Assembly (NCBI GenBank): GCA_002914805.1
Contig: JXTB01000607.1
Location: 138,808 to 202,807, forward strand
Origin: Parasponia andersonii
Taxonomy: Eukaryota; Streptophyta; Magnoliopsida; Rosales; Cannabaceae
Direction: 5' to 3'
Length of the DNA: 64,000 nucleotides
Within the stretch, counting starts at the first letter, position 1. Every line of letters starts with the position of its first letter. The position numbers and the translations under genes are program-made. The notes under the pieces are model-generated. The model was not told the origin of the DNA. It did not search any database and worked only from the letters and a program-made list of their open reading frames with translations. This document shows positions 24,027 to 39,647 of this stretch, in pieces.

Positions 24027-24836
24027 TATGGGACCCGCTCCTAAATCATACACCACGTGGACGATTAAGTGGCAGAATAGGTCATAAACGGGATATACTG
24101 TCCGACATGTGTCCGGAGTGACTAATTAAAGGCTATGCGAGTCGTATGTGGTACCACATAGGCCTTTGGGCTGTCCGAGGCTAGGACCGAGCCCATTCCA
24201 GACCCTGGATGGACTCGGCCCAGTCCGATTCTTACCTCGACAGTTGGGGGTCGGGAGCCCCCAAGGGTCTTCCACCAGAGTACAATGGGAAGCAACTCAC
24301 AGCTCTAAACCCAGACAGAGCATTTAATGTGATCTTGAGTAGGTGTGCACATGGGACAAACTATCCTGACAGAACGGCAGTTTGTCCAAATCCCGCCTCT
24401 GACAGACTCGAGCCATAGGGGACCGTGGAAACGAGGCTACGATGATGTAGGGAGAATCACGGTAATCTCGGTCCGTGATCTCTGGAGTAAGTCTTGATGA
24501 AAAAGGTACTCGGGCCTGGGATTGAGAACCATGAGATTCACAATTGCAGGACTATATATATGAGCCATGCGTCCCTAAAAGAGAGACATGTATGCATACA
24601 AAAAGAAATATTTAAAAGATATACTCATACAAAGAAAAACTAAATCTTTGCTACCCTGAATCAAAGATAACTAACTGACTTAAGCATCGGAGAGTCTTTG
24701 CAGATGACCTCCTCCGCCTCTCCGATCTTGCCTGAAGTCAAAAGCTCTTTAGGATAGCAAGGACACGTGGACAGTTGGAGGATACAACACCGGCAGTTCA
24801 GAGACACGTGGAAAGCTAATAAAAACCGCTCCAACA
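24027..24836 (+). repeat. LTR 3 (right LTR of the Tat tandem)
   Basis: It begins after a GGGAAATGGGGG polypurine tract and ends at CCGCTCCAACA, after which LINE sequence resumes. TATA box at 24553-24560. Sequence of the LTR 1/LTR 2 family. Confidence 0.88.
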
Positions 24837-25351
24837 TATAGTAACCGAACTCAACTGAATATTCGTCATTTGTATTAAAGTACCAAATCAAAAGAATCAG
24901 GAGTCGAGTAAAGACTCAAAGGGATACATAGAATAATGTCCCAATCCACTGGATAAAAATANCGTCCCCAAAAGAGAGGCATGTACGCATACAAAAAGAA
25001 ATATTTAAAAGATATACTCATACAAAGAAAAACTAAATCTTTGCTATCCTGAATCAAAGATAACCAACTGACTTAAGCATCGGAGAGTCTTTGCAGGTGG
25101 CCTCCCCCGTCTCTCTGATCTTGCCTGAAGTCAAAAGCTCTTTGGGATAGCAAGGACACGTGGACAGTTGGAGAATACAACATCGGCAATTCAAAGATAC
25201 GTGGATAGCTGGTGAAAACCGCTCCAACATATAGTAAGTGAACTCAACTGAATTTTCGCCATTTGTATTAAAGTACCAAATCAAAAGAATCAGGAGTCGA
25301 GTAAAGACTCAAAGGGATACATAGAATAATGTCCCAATCCACTGGATAAAA
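24572..25351. repeat. ~390-bp direct duplication of the LTR end plus LINE flank around a single N
   Basis: The segment 24572-24961 (LTR tail, then LINE sequence to GGATAAAAATA) is repeated at 24963-25351 with a few per cent difference. A lone N at 24962 separates the copies. The second LTR tail resembles LTR 2 more than LTR 3 at several sites (CGTCCCC, GGCATGTACG). This looks like two overlapping contig ends joined by a placeholder, though a real tandem duplication cannot be excluded. Confidence 0.9.
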
Positions 25352-26670
25352 ATAATGATGAATTAGATCCAAATTCCACAATCCTAGTTGAGCAATAATC
25401 TTAGATACACGGAGACCATTTTCAAAGGCTGATGTACTAGGCTTAAAAGAAGACGGAGACTGAAGCCATGAATCATGAAAGACACCGATTGATCTTCGAT
25501 CTCCCACACACCAACGAAGACCGTTTAAGAGAAAAAAAAAAATGGCACCAAAGAATATTTTTCCATAACCATGATCTACAAAGAAATACTTGCCTTTTTA
25601 AGTACACGTGCAGCCAAAGAGTTAGGATGCTGAAGGAGTCTCCAAGATTGCTTAGCAACCAAAGCTTGGTTAAATAAGCCAATAACTTGAAGACCCAAAC
25701 CTCCAGCTGATTTTGGCTTGCATATAGTGTCCTATTTAATCTAGGAAATTTTTCTCTTGCCATAATTCGTTCCCAACCCGAAATTAAGAAAGATAGGTCT
25801 AACCTCTTAACATAAACTATCCGGAAGCTTGAAAATACTCATCAAATAAGTTGGTATGGCCTAAAGCACTGCTTTGATAAGAATTTTTCTACCCCTTACA
25901 GAGAATAAACCCCGTCGCCAACTTTGTGCTCTCTTACAAACCCATTCTAAAATACGATCAAAGGTTTTGCGCTTATTTCTATCTACCACTGTAGGGAGTC
26001 TAAGGTGTCGGTCATGAGAGTAAACTGATTCAAGCCTTAAAATTTGTAAAATAGTTTGGGTGGTGGACTCGTCCGTATTTGGGCTGAGAGTGATAGCAGA
26101 TTCCTCTATATTTATTTTCTGACCCGAAATAGATTCATACAAACAAAATATTCACCGGAGAGATTCTGCATCTTCAATATTAGCTCTAGTAAATACTTGG
26201 CTATCATCGGCAAAGAATAGATGGCTTATGCAAGGACTATTCTTGGCACAACGAAAGCCCGGTAAATTAATGAGGAGAAATCTTCTGCATGTAAGAGGAA
26301 AAGATATGCAGACAGCTTCTGCACTTATGCGAGGATTATTCTTGGCACAATGGAAGTCCAATAAATCAACCTGAGTCTCTGCTTGGTAAATCAACGACGA
26401 GAAAGTTTGTGCACATAAAAGGAAAAGATATGCAAAAATTGGACATCCTTGATGGAGACCTCGAGATAGTACTAGATGACCTTCAGGTTTACCATTTTAA
26501 AATCACCGAGAAAGAAGAAGTAGAAATGCAATTCATAACTTTATTTACGCATGAACTACCAAAATCCATACGAGTCATGATGGCTCACAAAATGCTCTGC
26601 TCCACCTTATTGTATGCTTTGCTCATATCTAGTTTAAGCACCATAAACACTTTATTTCCATTGGACCGAC
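24837..26670 (-). mobile_element. LINE-1-like retrotransposon fossil, reverse transcriptase part, right of the LTR insertion
   Basis: Minus-strand reading from high to low coordinates gives the order of a plant L1 reverse transcriptase: FMVLKLDMSKAYNKVE (near 26640), the RGL.QGCP motif (near 26460), SHLFFADDS, the polymerase active site, near 26210, then YESISGQKIN and a KRKTFDRILEWVCKRAQSW segment (25861-26142). Downstream are VDWDIILCIPL and YFNT.GE.SVEF.YY (near 25270 and again near 24850), where the LTR element interrupts the frame. Stops and frame changes are present. About 110 bases are tandemly duplicated within the RT region (26226-26438), and the lower end is repeated around an N at 24962. 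Confidence 0.8.
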
Positions 26671-27098
26671 GACAAAGAGGGTGAAATAATCCTCCAAACA
26701 ATTTTTGGTATACCTTTAGATCAGTCCAAGTGGTGGGATCTGACGGCTCTCCTGTGTTTGCTAATATTCCACAGACTAACTTTTCTTTTGGCCCTCAAAT
26801 ACAAGGAAAGCAAATCACTACATTCGAAGCTCTATGTCTACTCAGCGTTTAAGCAAATAGGCAAGAGATTTTCATCACTAAAGCAACAGTTTAATGTCTC
26901 CAAAAGAAACCAACCGCTCTATTCCTTATCTTCTCAATTGGGTCTTACGTCTCCTATGCAACCTTAGTCATGTAAGGTTTTGTTGTATTCATCTATCACA
27001 ATTAAACAAGCTGTGTAACAATAATATGATAGTACGTATTACATGCGATTTTATGTAATGTACAAGGATTATTTTCATATATAAAGTATGTTCTTATA

Positions 27099-27238
27099 CA
27101 TATAAATAATCTACGTAGACTTAAAAAGGTTTACTATTATTTAGAAGTGATAAAATAGGTGGGCGGGGCATATAAATAATCTACGCAGACTTAAAAAGAT
27201 TTACTTTTATTTAGAATAAGCAAAATGGGCCCGGTTCG
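27099..27238. repeat. 70-bp tandem duplication at the left edge of the hAT-like element
   Basis: Two copies (27099-27168 and 27169-27238) share CATATAAATAATCTACG and CAGACTTAAAAAG and include the first bases of the element's terminal repeat. The duplication therefore spans host and element sequence and postdates the insertion. Confidence 0.7.
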
Positions 27239-27828
27239 CCCAAGCAGGGCTTGGAAGAAAAAACGAGTCGGGCCAACCTGTCTAAGAAAGCGGGCTGGGC
27301 CAGCCTCGCCCAAAATTTTAAAAATTGAGCCCAACTCGGTCCATAGCCTTACCCAGGCTCCTAGGTGGGCTAGACCGGGCCCAAAACGGCCAAAACATGC
27401 AAGCCCCGTATCGACCTATTCTTGGCCCAAATTATTAAAAAAATTTTAAAAAATAAGATTATTAGTTATATAATTAGTTAAAGATAAAATTTATAACAAA
27501 ATAAATCTTAAGAAAATTATTTAGAATTAGATTGAAATTTAAAAGTGTGAAAAAAAGTGAAAGAATGTCTATTTATAAGTATTAGAAAAGGTTTTATATT
27601 TAAATTTATTTTAAAACTTTTAAAAAAAATTATTTGTAGCGAATCTGGTCGTGCCGGCCCATGCGGACTAGGTTGGCGGGCCTAAATATCTAGGCCCACC
27701 CTGGTTCTATCCCTACGGTCAGATCAGCCAGTGGCCCGTTCTAAGGAGAGCTAGGCCAAGCCGGCCTGCAGGCCACAATGACGGGCTGCAGGTCAACTCA
27801 TTTGGCCCGGCCTGCTTTGCCACCTCTA
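27212..27828. mobile_element. hAT-like non-autonomous element (MITE-like)
   Basis: The right end reads, in reverse complement, TAGAGGTGGCAAAGCAGGCC. The left end is TAGAATAAGCAAAATGGGCC, giving imperfect terminal inverted repeats. Flanking 8-mers CTTTTATT (27204-27211) and TTTTTATT (27829-27836) agree at 7 of 8 positions, the target duplication length of hAT elements. The interior is rich in GGCCC/GGGCC and encodes nothing recognisable. Confidence 0.6.
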
Positions 27829-28515
27829 TTTTTATTCTTCCTAAGTATTTTAAAAGGGAAAGAAATAGTGTAGTATATTTTTCTGGAATGAATGATGTTT
27901 ATCTAAAATGGCCAATTTAAAGAAAAGATCATATTTCAATCGAAAATGCTTTGTAGACGTAGCCCAATTGAAATTAAAATATTATCGAGTTATATCTACT
28001 TTTTATTAGTATTTATCAGTAATGTTCTTTGTAAATAGAGACAATATGAGCTCTAATATTTCAATCCTAGAAAAAGAACAATCTGAATATCACTGACTTG
28101 TGTATACAAGACTAGTGTTAAAAGGTTTGGTTGACCTACAAAACCGTGGGCAGGGCCATCAAATATAAAAAGGTGATCAATAATATCTTCAATTATATCA
28201 ACTGATTTATTGGATATCTAATTTACCAAAGTTGATATAACTTGTGTATATTAACTCATATTTTAACATAAAATAATATTAACTCTATGCCAACGAAGCT
28301 TTCCAACAGATAGCCAGGACATTTTCGTCACTAAGAAGGCATATATTTCTGTACACAAAAGAAACCAACATATCCACTCATTATCTTCTCAACTGGGTTG
28401 ACATCTCCTATAAAATCTCAAGTCATTTGGGCGGTTCATTGATCTATAATTAACTTTTGTAAAAGTATTAGTCTATATATAATTTAATATGATTCAACGA
28501 AAAATTTGTGCCACT

Positions 28516-28520
<5 letters not shown>

Positions 28521-28556
<36 letters not shown>
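28521..28556. repeat. AT dinucleotide microsatellite
   Basis: About 17 TA units form an uninterrupted run in the intergenic DNA. It is a likely length-variable site. Confidence 0.9.
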
Positions 28557-28559
<3 letters not shown>

Positions 28560-29193
28560 GTTGGGTAGGAGGAATAATTGATATGAACTAAAAATGTTCC
28601 ACATTGAGAGGTGTGATTGCTACCAGACGATGTAGCAGCCACGATGCTGTTAGATTATTTGTAGCAAATTGATGGTGTTAGAACACCAGTGCATAAGCTT
28701 CCAATGGACCCATTGTGATAATGCAATAGAACTGCGCAATCTTCCAATGAACCCATTGTGAGAAGGCAATAGAATTTACGGCTAGTGTCCTATGAATATA
28801 CATTTTTATGTCTTTCTTTTTTTTTTGTCTTTTGTTTTCTATATTAATGAACCTTTCTTTTTCAACTAGTATGTTTTCTTCAAGTAGAAGACAAGAGTAG
28901 CAAGCAGCTAGAAACCACTACTAATATCCTGTGAGGAGGAAAATATAGGGTTATGCACATAATTGTATAACTATGCCTGTCACGAAATTAGAAAGTGTAT
29001 ATTTAGAAAATGAAAATCCGCATCAATGCATTGGCAAACTCTGCAAGTAGAATTTACAGTGTAATTAATCAACGAAACGACAACTTGATTCATTGTGAAA
29101 ATTGAAGGCTTATTGGACTAGCCAGTTTAAATAGAACAAAATTGAATCACAAAATGCGAGCATCTGGCCAACAAGTATCTTGAAATGCTCATC

Positions 29194-34046
<4,853 letters not shown>

Positions 34047-34684
34047 AAGCTAAAGCAAAGCTAAGCTAAGTCTAAGTCTTAGCAGACTAGTTTGAGACCA
34101 TACAAATTTATTACAAATAGTTTTGGTTTGCTTTGTTTTGTTTGTGTCAGAAGAATACAACTCCAAAAAGCATTTGTATTCAGTTTTCTGGGGTTGAGGA
34201 CTTCATTTGGACATATCATTGGAACACTTAAGTCCACTCGCACATATCTGGCGCGTGTACCCACGTCCATTTCTTTTGAGTGTTTTTTTTTTTTTTTTTT
34301 GGGTTAATTTTTATAAAGGCCAAATAAAAAAAGGAAGAAGACCATTTCATTAGTGAGAGAAAAGGGTTGATCACGAAGTCTACTTCGGTCTTTGATTTTT
34401 AGAATATCTCATACCTGGCGCTTGAAAATTATGTTTTTGTTTGAGTCTTGGTCTTTGAATTTTAAAATATTATAGTCTTTATACGAGGAATGCCATACGT
34501 GATCTCAACCCATATATTGGATTTTTAGGAACCATTTCTTGTTCTATGCGCACATTTTTAGCTTCTTTTAAAGTAAAATTTAACCCTACTAAGTATGTGC
34601 ATGACTTTTATTATGTCTATGAGAGAGAAAATTATAGCTATTTTTATAATTAAAAAAAAAAAGTATCAGATGATTAAGTTGATA

Positions 34685-35117
34685 GTGCGTTTTGTCTCCT
34701 AATCCAAATACTTGAAATCTGCCTTCACCAAAATTCGGAAGGATTCTAGGGGGGAAACAAGAATGAAAGTTACTTCCTACTATGTAATCAGCTAAAACCT
34801 AGAGACATAAATAAAAATAAATGCTTTTGTCATAGATGTGGATATCTAACCTATGAATAGAGATATTCCCGAAGCTCACAAAGAGAAGTGAGAACATAAT
34901 GATATGCTTCTAGTCAGTAAGTTGTAATCCCAACTGGAAAGGTACACTTGGTTTGTAAGAGAATGAAAATTTTTCAGTTCATAACGCCTTTTGTCACCTA
35001 ATCCAAGTATTTGGATCCACCTTCACCAAAGTTCGGAGGGATTATGGAAAAGAATAAAAATTACTTTCTATATAGATCAACTAAAATAAATCCAAAACTA
35101 GACAAATGCTTAAAATG
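34685..35117. repeat. Diverged direct duplication, two ~140-bp copies 297 bp apart
   Basis: Copy 1 (34685-34830) and copy 2 (34982-35117) share TTTTGTC.CCTAATCCAA, CCTTCACCAAA.TTCGGA.GG and a later AGTTGTAA.CCC segment. Identity is moderate, so the duplication is old. No terminal repeats or coding sequence were noticed. Confidence 0.6.
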
Positions 35118-35864
35118 AACATAAGTTTATAATTTGTAAGTTGTAACCCCATATGGAGTCATATAAATCCTTATATTTCGGTTGTTTTATTTATTTATAA
35201 GTCTTAACATTTATAAAAGACAACAAATTGAGCATAGTAAAGTGAGGGCAACCAATAATAGCATCTGGCTGCTTAATTTGTTAATAAATTTCTTTGTTAA
35301 TCAGTCTGACTTTCCACATTAATTAGCTTGCAAACCTTGGAAACTATGTATTCCATTTCACTTGATTGAGACACCAATGGCTATTACGTAAATTCCGCTA
35401 TTCAACATAATCTCGAATTTTCTTTTCAAAAAAATGAAATCTCGAAATTTTAACATAACTGAAAACTTGAAAAGATAAATAAATACAGCGAGTGGCACAA
35501 GAATAAGTACTCGAGCGAGTAGCAACTGGTGTCCACTTATGTGTGTAAGTGTTACGTGCGGCTAGATGTCAGATGGGCTCATCCCTCTTCCGGCAGGCCT
35601 GGCCCAGCCCATCTATTTATTAGATCAATGACTCAAATTAAGCCTTAAAAGGAATGTATTTGGGCCTTACTTGGACGACCCACCATGTTAACGGGCTAGT
35701 AATTCCAGCCCATTAAACTGTGCTGCGTTGTATATGTTGAGAAATTAGCTTAGAGTGGTTTTCCTTTTTCACACTTCATTTTTAGCAAATAATTGACTAT
35801 ACCAGTTTTTACTCTGGGTTTCTTATTTGATTTACTACATACAGATGATTCTATAACGAGTCTT

Positions 35865-36313
35865 CAGTGGCGGACCCAAAACTAATTTGTAGTGGGGGCC
35901 GTAAAGTAATTTTATTAAATACAAAAAATGACACACAAAAATTCTAAAACTTCACAAAAATATTCTAAATAATAATAATGTAAAATTTCCTTCAAAAAAT
36001 CATCTAAAAATTAAAATTTGTCTTTATTTAATCATTATCATAGAAGAAAAAAAATTGGAATACATGTAAAAAAATGAAGAGTCTTTTCAAATTTCATTTA
36101 TTCTCATTGTTTGTTTTGAAAATTTAATGAAAGGAGTATGTTATATTTAAATGATTTTAAAAGTAATTTCACGTCTCAAAATGAGGATAAAATTGTAAAA
36201 CTATATTTTTAATGGGGGCAAATGGCAAAAAGATAAATTATTCTACATATAAAAAATGAAAAGAAAAAAGTTGAGTGGGGCATGGCCCTCACTTGCCCCT
36301 TCCCTCCGCCAAT
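35865..36313. mobile_element. Possible hAT-like MITE remnant
   Basis: The left edge is CAGTGGCGGACCCAAAAC. The right edge in reverse complement is AATTGGCGGAGGGAAGG. Both are followed inward by G-rich sequence (GTGGGGGCC; GGGCCATGCCCC in reverse), the look of many plant hAT-derived elements. No matching 8-bp target duplication is evident, so the call is weak. Confidence 0.4.
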
Positions 36314-36658
36314 TCTTCTATTATAAATTTTTATGCTGAGGTAAATCAAATATTACATTTAGTAAATCTACATACTAAAAAAAAAGGAAAAAAGAAAAAA
36401 ATGTGTAATAATTTTCTAATCCTAATAATAATACACAGACTATAAAATACAGTACTAGCAAAAAAAAAAAAAAACAAAAAAGACTACAAAATACAAATAC
36501 TCTCTTACGGTAGAATTCCTATACTTGTATAAATAATTCTACTTCATTAGATTATCAGTTTTTTTTTTTTCATTTGCATATGTAGGGGAATAAAAGAAAA
36601 AGTGCATTTTAGACTTTATCCCATTAGAAGAAAAATTCAAATAAGTAATCTATCATTA

Positions 36659-37032
36659 GAGTGAACTGCAAAAAAAAAAAAAAAATCTAAGGTTTAGGTA
36701 TTCTAAAATTTAAATTCTGAAGTTTAGAATCTGCAAAATAATATCTTGAGATTAAAAATTTTTGAAAATTAATAAATTAAATTAACTCTTTGAATAACTT
36801 TAATAAATAGAAGATAATAATACCATTAAAACTAAGGAGAATAATAAGGATTAATTTAGTGTTAACGAAGAATATTATTATTTTTTTTTTTTACTAAAAG
36901 TAGTAAAAAAAATCAGTGTATGGTATCGATTTTCATAAATTTTTAATCTCGAGTATTATTTTATAGAATTCTAATTTTAAAATTTAAATTGCAGAACACT
37001 TAATTTTTAGAGTATTTTTTTCAATTTACTCT
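36659..37032. mobile_element. MITE with ~110-bp terminal inverted repeats
   Basis: The left arm from GAGTGAACTG and the right arm (reverse complement from GAGTAAATTG) remain alignable for about 110 bases. Shared landmarks are TTCT.CAA/AAATTTAAATT, ATAATA.CT.GAGATTAAAA and TTT.TGAAAAT. Candidate 9-bp target duplications CTATCATTA (36650-36658) and CCATCATTA (37033-37041) differ at one base. Long arms and a 9-bp duplication suggest a Mutator-type MITE. It has no coding capacity. Confidence 0.65.
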
Positions 37033-39259
37033 CCATCATTATTTGTGTACCTTTCGGCAAAACATTTTGGCATTAAAATAAAACATTTACTTGAAGCCCT
37101 TAAACAATAAATCAGACTATTATTAGGCTTATGGTTGGTTCTTTTATATAATCTGTTGGACAAAAGTTAGTACCTCTTTCTACTCAACCGACTGAATCTT
37201 TTCTCTGTTTTTTCCTCGACTCAAATATTCCAAAGCTTTGAAATTCAAATGGTAAGAAAATGATTATTTTAGAGTAGTGGTATGTTGGCTTTTGGAAACT
37301 ACTCATTTGGATTTGTCGGATCTTTGATAAGACATGTTGATCAGCTCACCCCTTATAAAGGAAAAGGATCAAGAGAATAGAAAAAATCTACCAACTAATT
37401 ATCTGCATTTGGACTGAAAATATGAAAATGCCGACCATATTTTTGGAGAGAAAAATAACAGAATGCTTAGGTACACGTCCATGGTGAATTAGGCCGAAGT
37501 AACCTTTAAAATTAATGTCTATAGACTTCATACTAAAGAAAAATACTAAAAAGCACATATGATCATGTGCTTAACATTACACATGAGAAAATAAATATGT
37601 AAGACTAGCATGTAAATTTTATAATGAGTAGTAAATATGCCCAAGTGATTCTCTCTATAATAATTGCATTATGTTGTCACCAGTTAGTCCTTTTAGATAT
37701 CCACATTTTCACATTCTACCTTGAATTTTTACTCTCAATTTGAAATGGAAAAGCAAATCTGTGGTTTGTGAGGGCCTATTAAGGACAAAAAAATCAGCAA
37801 AAAACTCATTTTTAAAAAAAATGTATTTTAAAAAGACAAATTGATGGAGAAAAAAGATTAAACGCTGGTCAAGAAAGTTCAGCTGCCCCCACAACCAAAA
37901 TAAGAACCTTCTTTATGTCCAAATGCCATGAATTTCTCCTAAGCCATACTCAACTCTTCCACACCATCCGTCTATTCATTATTTCAGCGCGTGAGGTGCA
38001 CCTCCTATACATTAATAATATAAATACACATACATTAATAATATAAATACACATACTTCTTTTTCTTTTTTTGTGAATGGAACATTAGTATAGGGTTTTA
38101 TATGAGTAATCATGGTTTAATATTAGGCGAAAAGTAGTTAACATGAATACTTAATTAAATAAAAGAAAACAAATTTTGTGATCGTCCGAGCTCGTAATGA
38201 TGAAATCACCAATCGGACAACATTGGAGCTGGAAATATTTTAAGCAAGAGAAATAGTAACTCACATATAGGGATTGATTATTATCACGGTGTAGGGTCCA
38301 CCATCATCATTCAAATAGCACATAATAACCCTACAAGTCCTCTTTAATCATTAATTAACAAGTGCACGATCAATGCCAAACTTTCACCAATCATCAGTTC
38401 TTCTACCTTATATAGACATATGCATACATTATATGGAGAGTGATACATACTCGCCAAACTAGTGAGTTGGGACATCCTCAATTGTCAACAAGAGAAATTA
38501 AGAAATGAAATAGCACATAAAGTCAAAAAGTCACTTCTCTCACGGAAAAGAATACCCCCGAAGAATTAGATCATGATCGATGTTGGAAGAAATCAAAATA
38601 AAAAAGCAGAGGAATTCGCACGTTAGAGAGAGAGAGAGAGAGAGCAGAGTCATTAATAAATACGAAAGTACCAGCACACCTAAAGGACTTAAACTAACAT
38701 TTTTTTTAGTGAAGTGTTTAAGTGGTATAATTATCATATATATTTTCGTTTCAAAGTGTTCACCATTCTTGACCTTCTTTCAAATACCCGAAAAACCCAC
38801 AGTGTTTTTCTTTTTGTCAATTTTTCAATCTACTGATTACATGTAAATATATATAGGTTTCAGTTATGTACCATATGCATGTATAAATATGTGTGTGTAG
38901 TTATCTTTAAACCCCATGCATATATTGCTTAATATTAGAGTTTCACTGATATTGACTTTTGACCCAATTACTCATAAAAAAATATCTGATAACAAATATG
39001 TTCTTTGATTGTCTAATCGAGTAGTATGGAAATGTTTCACCTGCCCTTGTAGAAACCATAATCAATTCTTCTATTTGGGGCCACATATGATGACCGAGAC
39101 GTGTAGTTATTTGTCATTAATTGACTGGTCAAACAGATCATCTAACCCTAGCCATCAAAAGAACTTGATGCAGCGTTTAATCAAAGATCAAAGGGTTGAC
39201 GTTAATGATATAAAACTATTATCGAGTAATATATCTAGAGAGTTAGACTAGTAACCATT

Positions 39260-39261
<2 letters not shown>

Positions 39262-39319
<58 letters not shown>
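39262..39319. repeat. TC microsatellite running into TA microsatellite
   Basis: About 21 TC units are followed directly by about 7 TA units, roughly 80-140 bases upstream of the HSFB3 TATA motif. Confidence 0.92.
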
Positions 39320-39397
39320 TTAACCATAAAATAAAATATGTTATTATATTTAGAGTTTTGGACTAATGAAAATGTGCATGCCACGAATATTTCCCAC

Positions 39398-39405
39398 TAT
39401 ATAAG
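39398..39405 (+). promoter_or_regulatory. Candidate TATA box of HSFB3
   Basis: TATATAAG in the context CCCACTATATAAGAAG is a good plant TATA box. It predicts a start near 39430 and a leader of about 310 bases before the HSFB3 ATG at 39741. Confidence 0.55.
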
Positions 39406-39498
39406 AAGTAGACAGGCTTAGATCATACGTTTCAAGCATTTCTTTCTTTTGGAGAGAAAGAAGAAACAAGGAAAGAAATTTAAGCCCTTGCATTTCTC

Positions 39499-39585
39499 AT
39501 GAACTGTGGAGTCGTGTTGGGTTTCTATTGTTGGGGTTGGGAGTTCTTAACTGCCCTTCTTCTCTTCTCCTCTTCCAATCCTTGA
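39499..39585 (+). CDS. Upstream ORF in the HSFB3 leader (28 codons)
   Basis: If transcription starts near 39430, the leader holds ATG at 39499 and a TGA at 39583-39585. The predicted peptide begins MNCGVVLGFYCWGWEF and is hydrophobic and aromatic-rich. The uORF ends 155 bases before the main start. Arabidopsis HSFB1 (TBF1) is known to be translationally controlled by uORFs, so a role here is plausible but inferred. Its presence in the mature mRNA is not shown by sequence alone. Confidence 0.4.
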   Translation: MNCGVVLGFYCWGWEFLTALLLFSSSNP

Positions 39586-39645
39586 TCTGAGATCATCTTC
39601 TTCTTCTTCAACCTCTTCTTCTTATTCTTCTTTTTCTTCTTCTTC

Positions 39646-39647
<2 letters not shown>

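Larger units (their letters stand above)
316..24836 (+). mobile_element. Tandem pair of Ty3/Gypsy (Tat-lineage) retrotransposons sharing a middle LTR
   Basis: Three LTRs of about 810 bp (316-1121, 12138-12953, 24027-24836) separate two ~11-kb internal regions of the same family. Both have the order PBS, gag, protease, reverse transcriptase, RNase H, a second (archaeal-type) RNase H, integrase, two minisatellite blocks and a long antisense reading frame. The second RNase H and the antisense frame point to the Tat group of non-chromovirus Gypsy elements. Both copies are fossils with clearly more than ten breaks each. LTRs differ by roughly 6-9% in a stretch I compared by eye, so the array is old. 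The unit is inserted in a LINE fossil. No clean 5-bp target duplication is visible. Confidence 0.9.
26671..29193. other. Intergenic region with repeats, no gene seen
   Basis: It lies between the LINE fossil and the 3' end of NTRC. It holds a hAT-like MITE (27212-27828), a diverged direct repeat pair (about 26840-26990 and 28290-28440), an AT dinucleotide run and a weak ~50-bp duplication near 28690-28780 (CTTCCAATG.ACCCATTGTGA twice). I see no coding potential. Confidence 0.6.
34047..39397. other. Intergenic region between NTRC and HSFB3
   Basis: About 5.3 kb of AT-rich DNA. It contains the upstream sequence of NTRC (minus strand), a diverged direct duplication (34685-35117), a hAT-like remnant (35865-36313), a MITE with long inverted repeats (36659-37032), a 23-bp doublet near 38006-38051 (TACATTAATAATATAAATAC twice) and simple repeats. 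I see no coding exon. Confidence 0.6.

Noticed and set aside
26409-26684. Plus-strand 91-codon ORF MHIKGKDMQKLDILDG
   Set aside because: It is the shadow of the LINE reverse transcriptase on the minus strand.
28081-28200. Possible small RNA or tRNA genes in the intergenic DNA
   Set aside because: No cloverleaf or A/B-box arrangement could be supported by reading.
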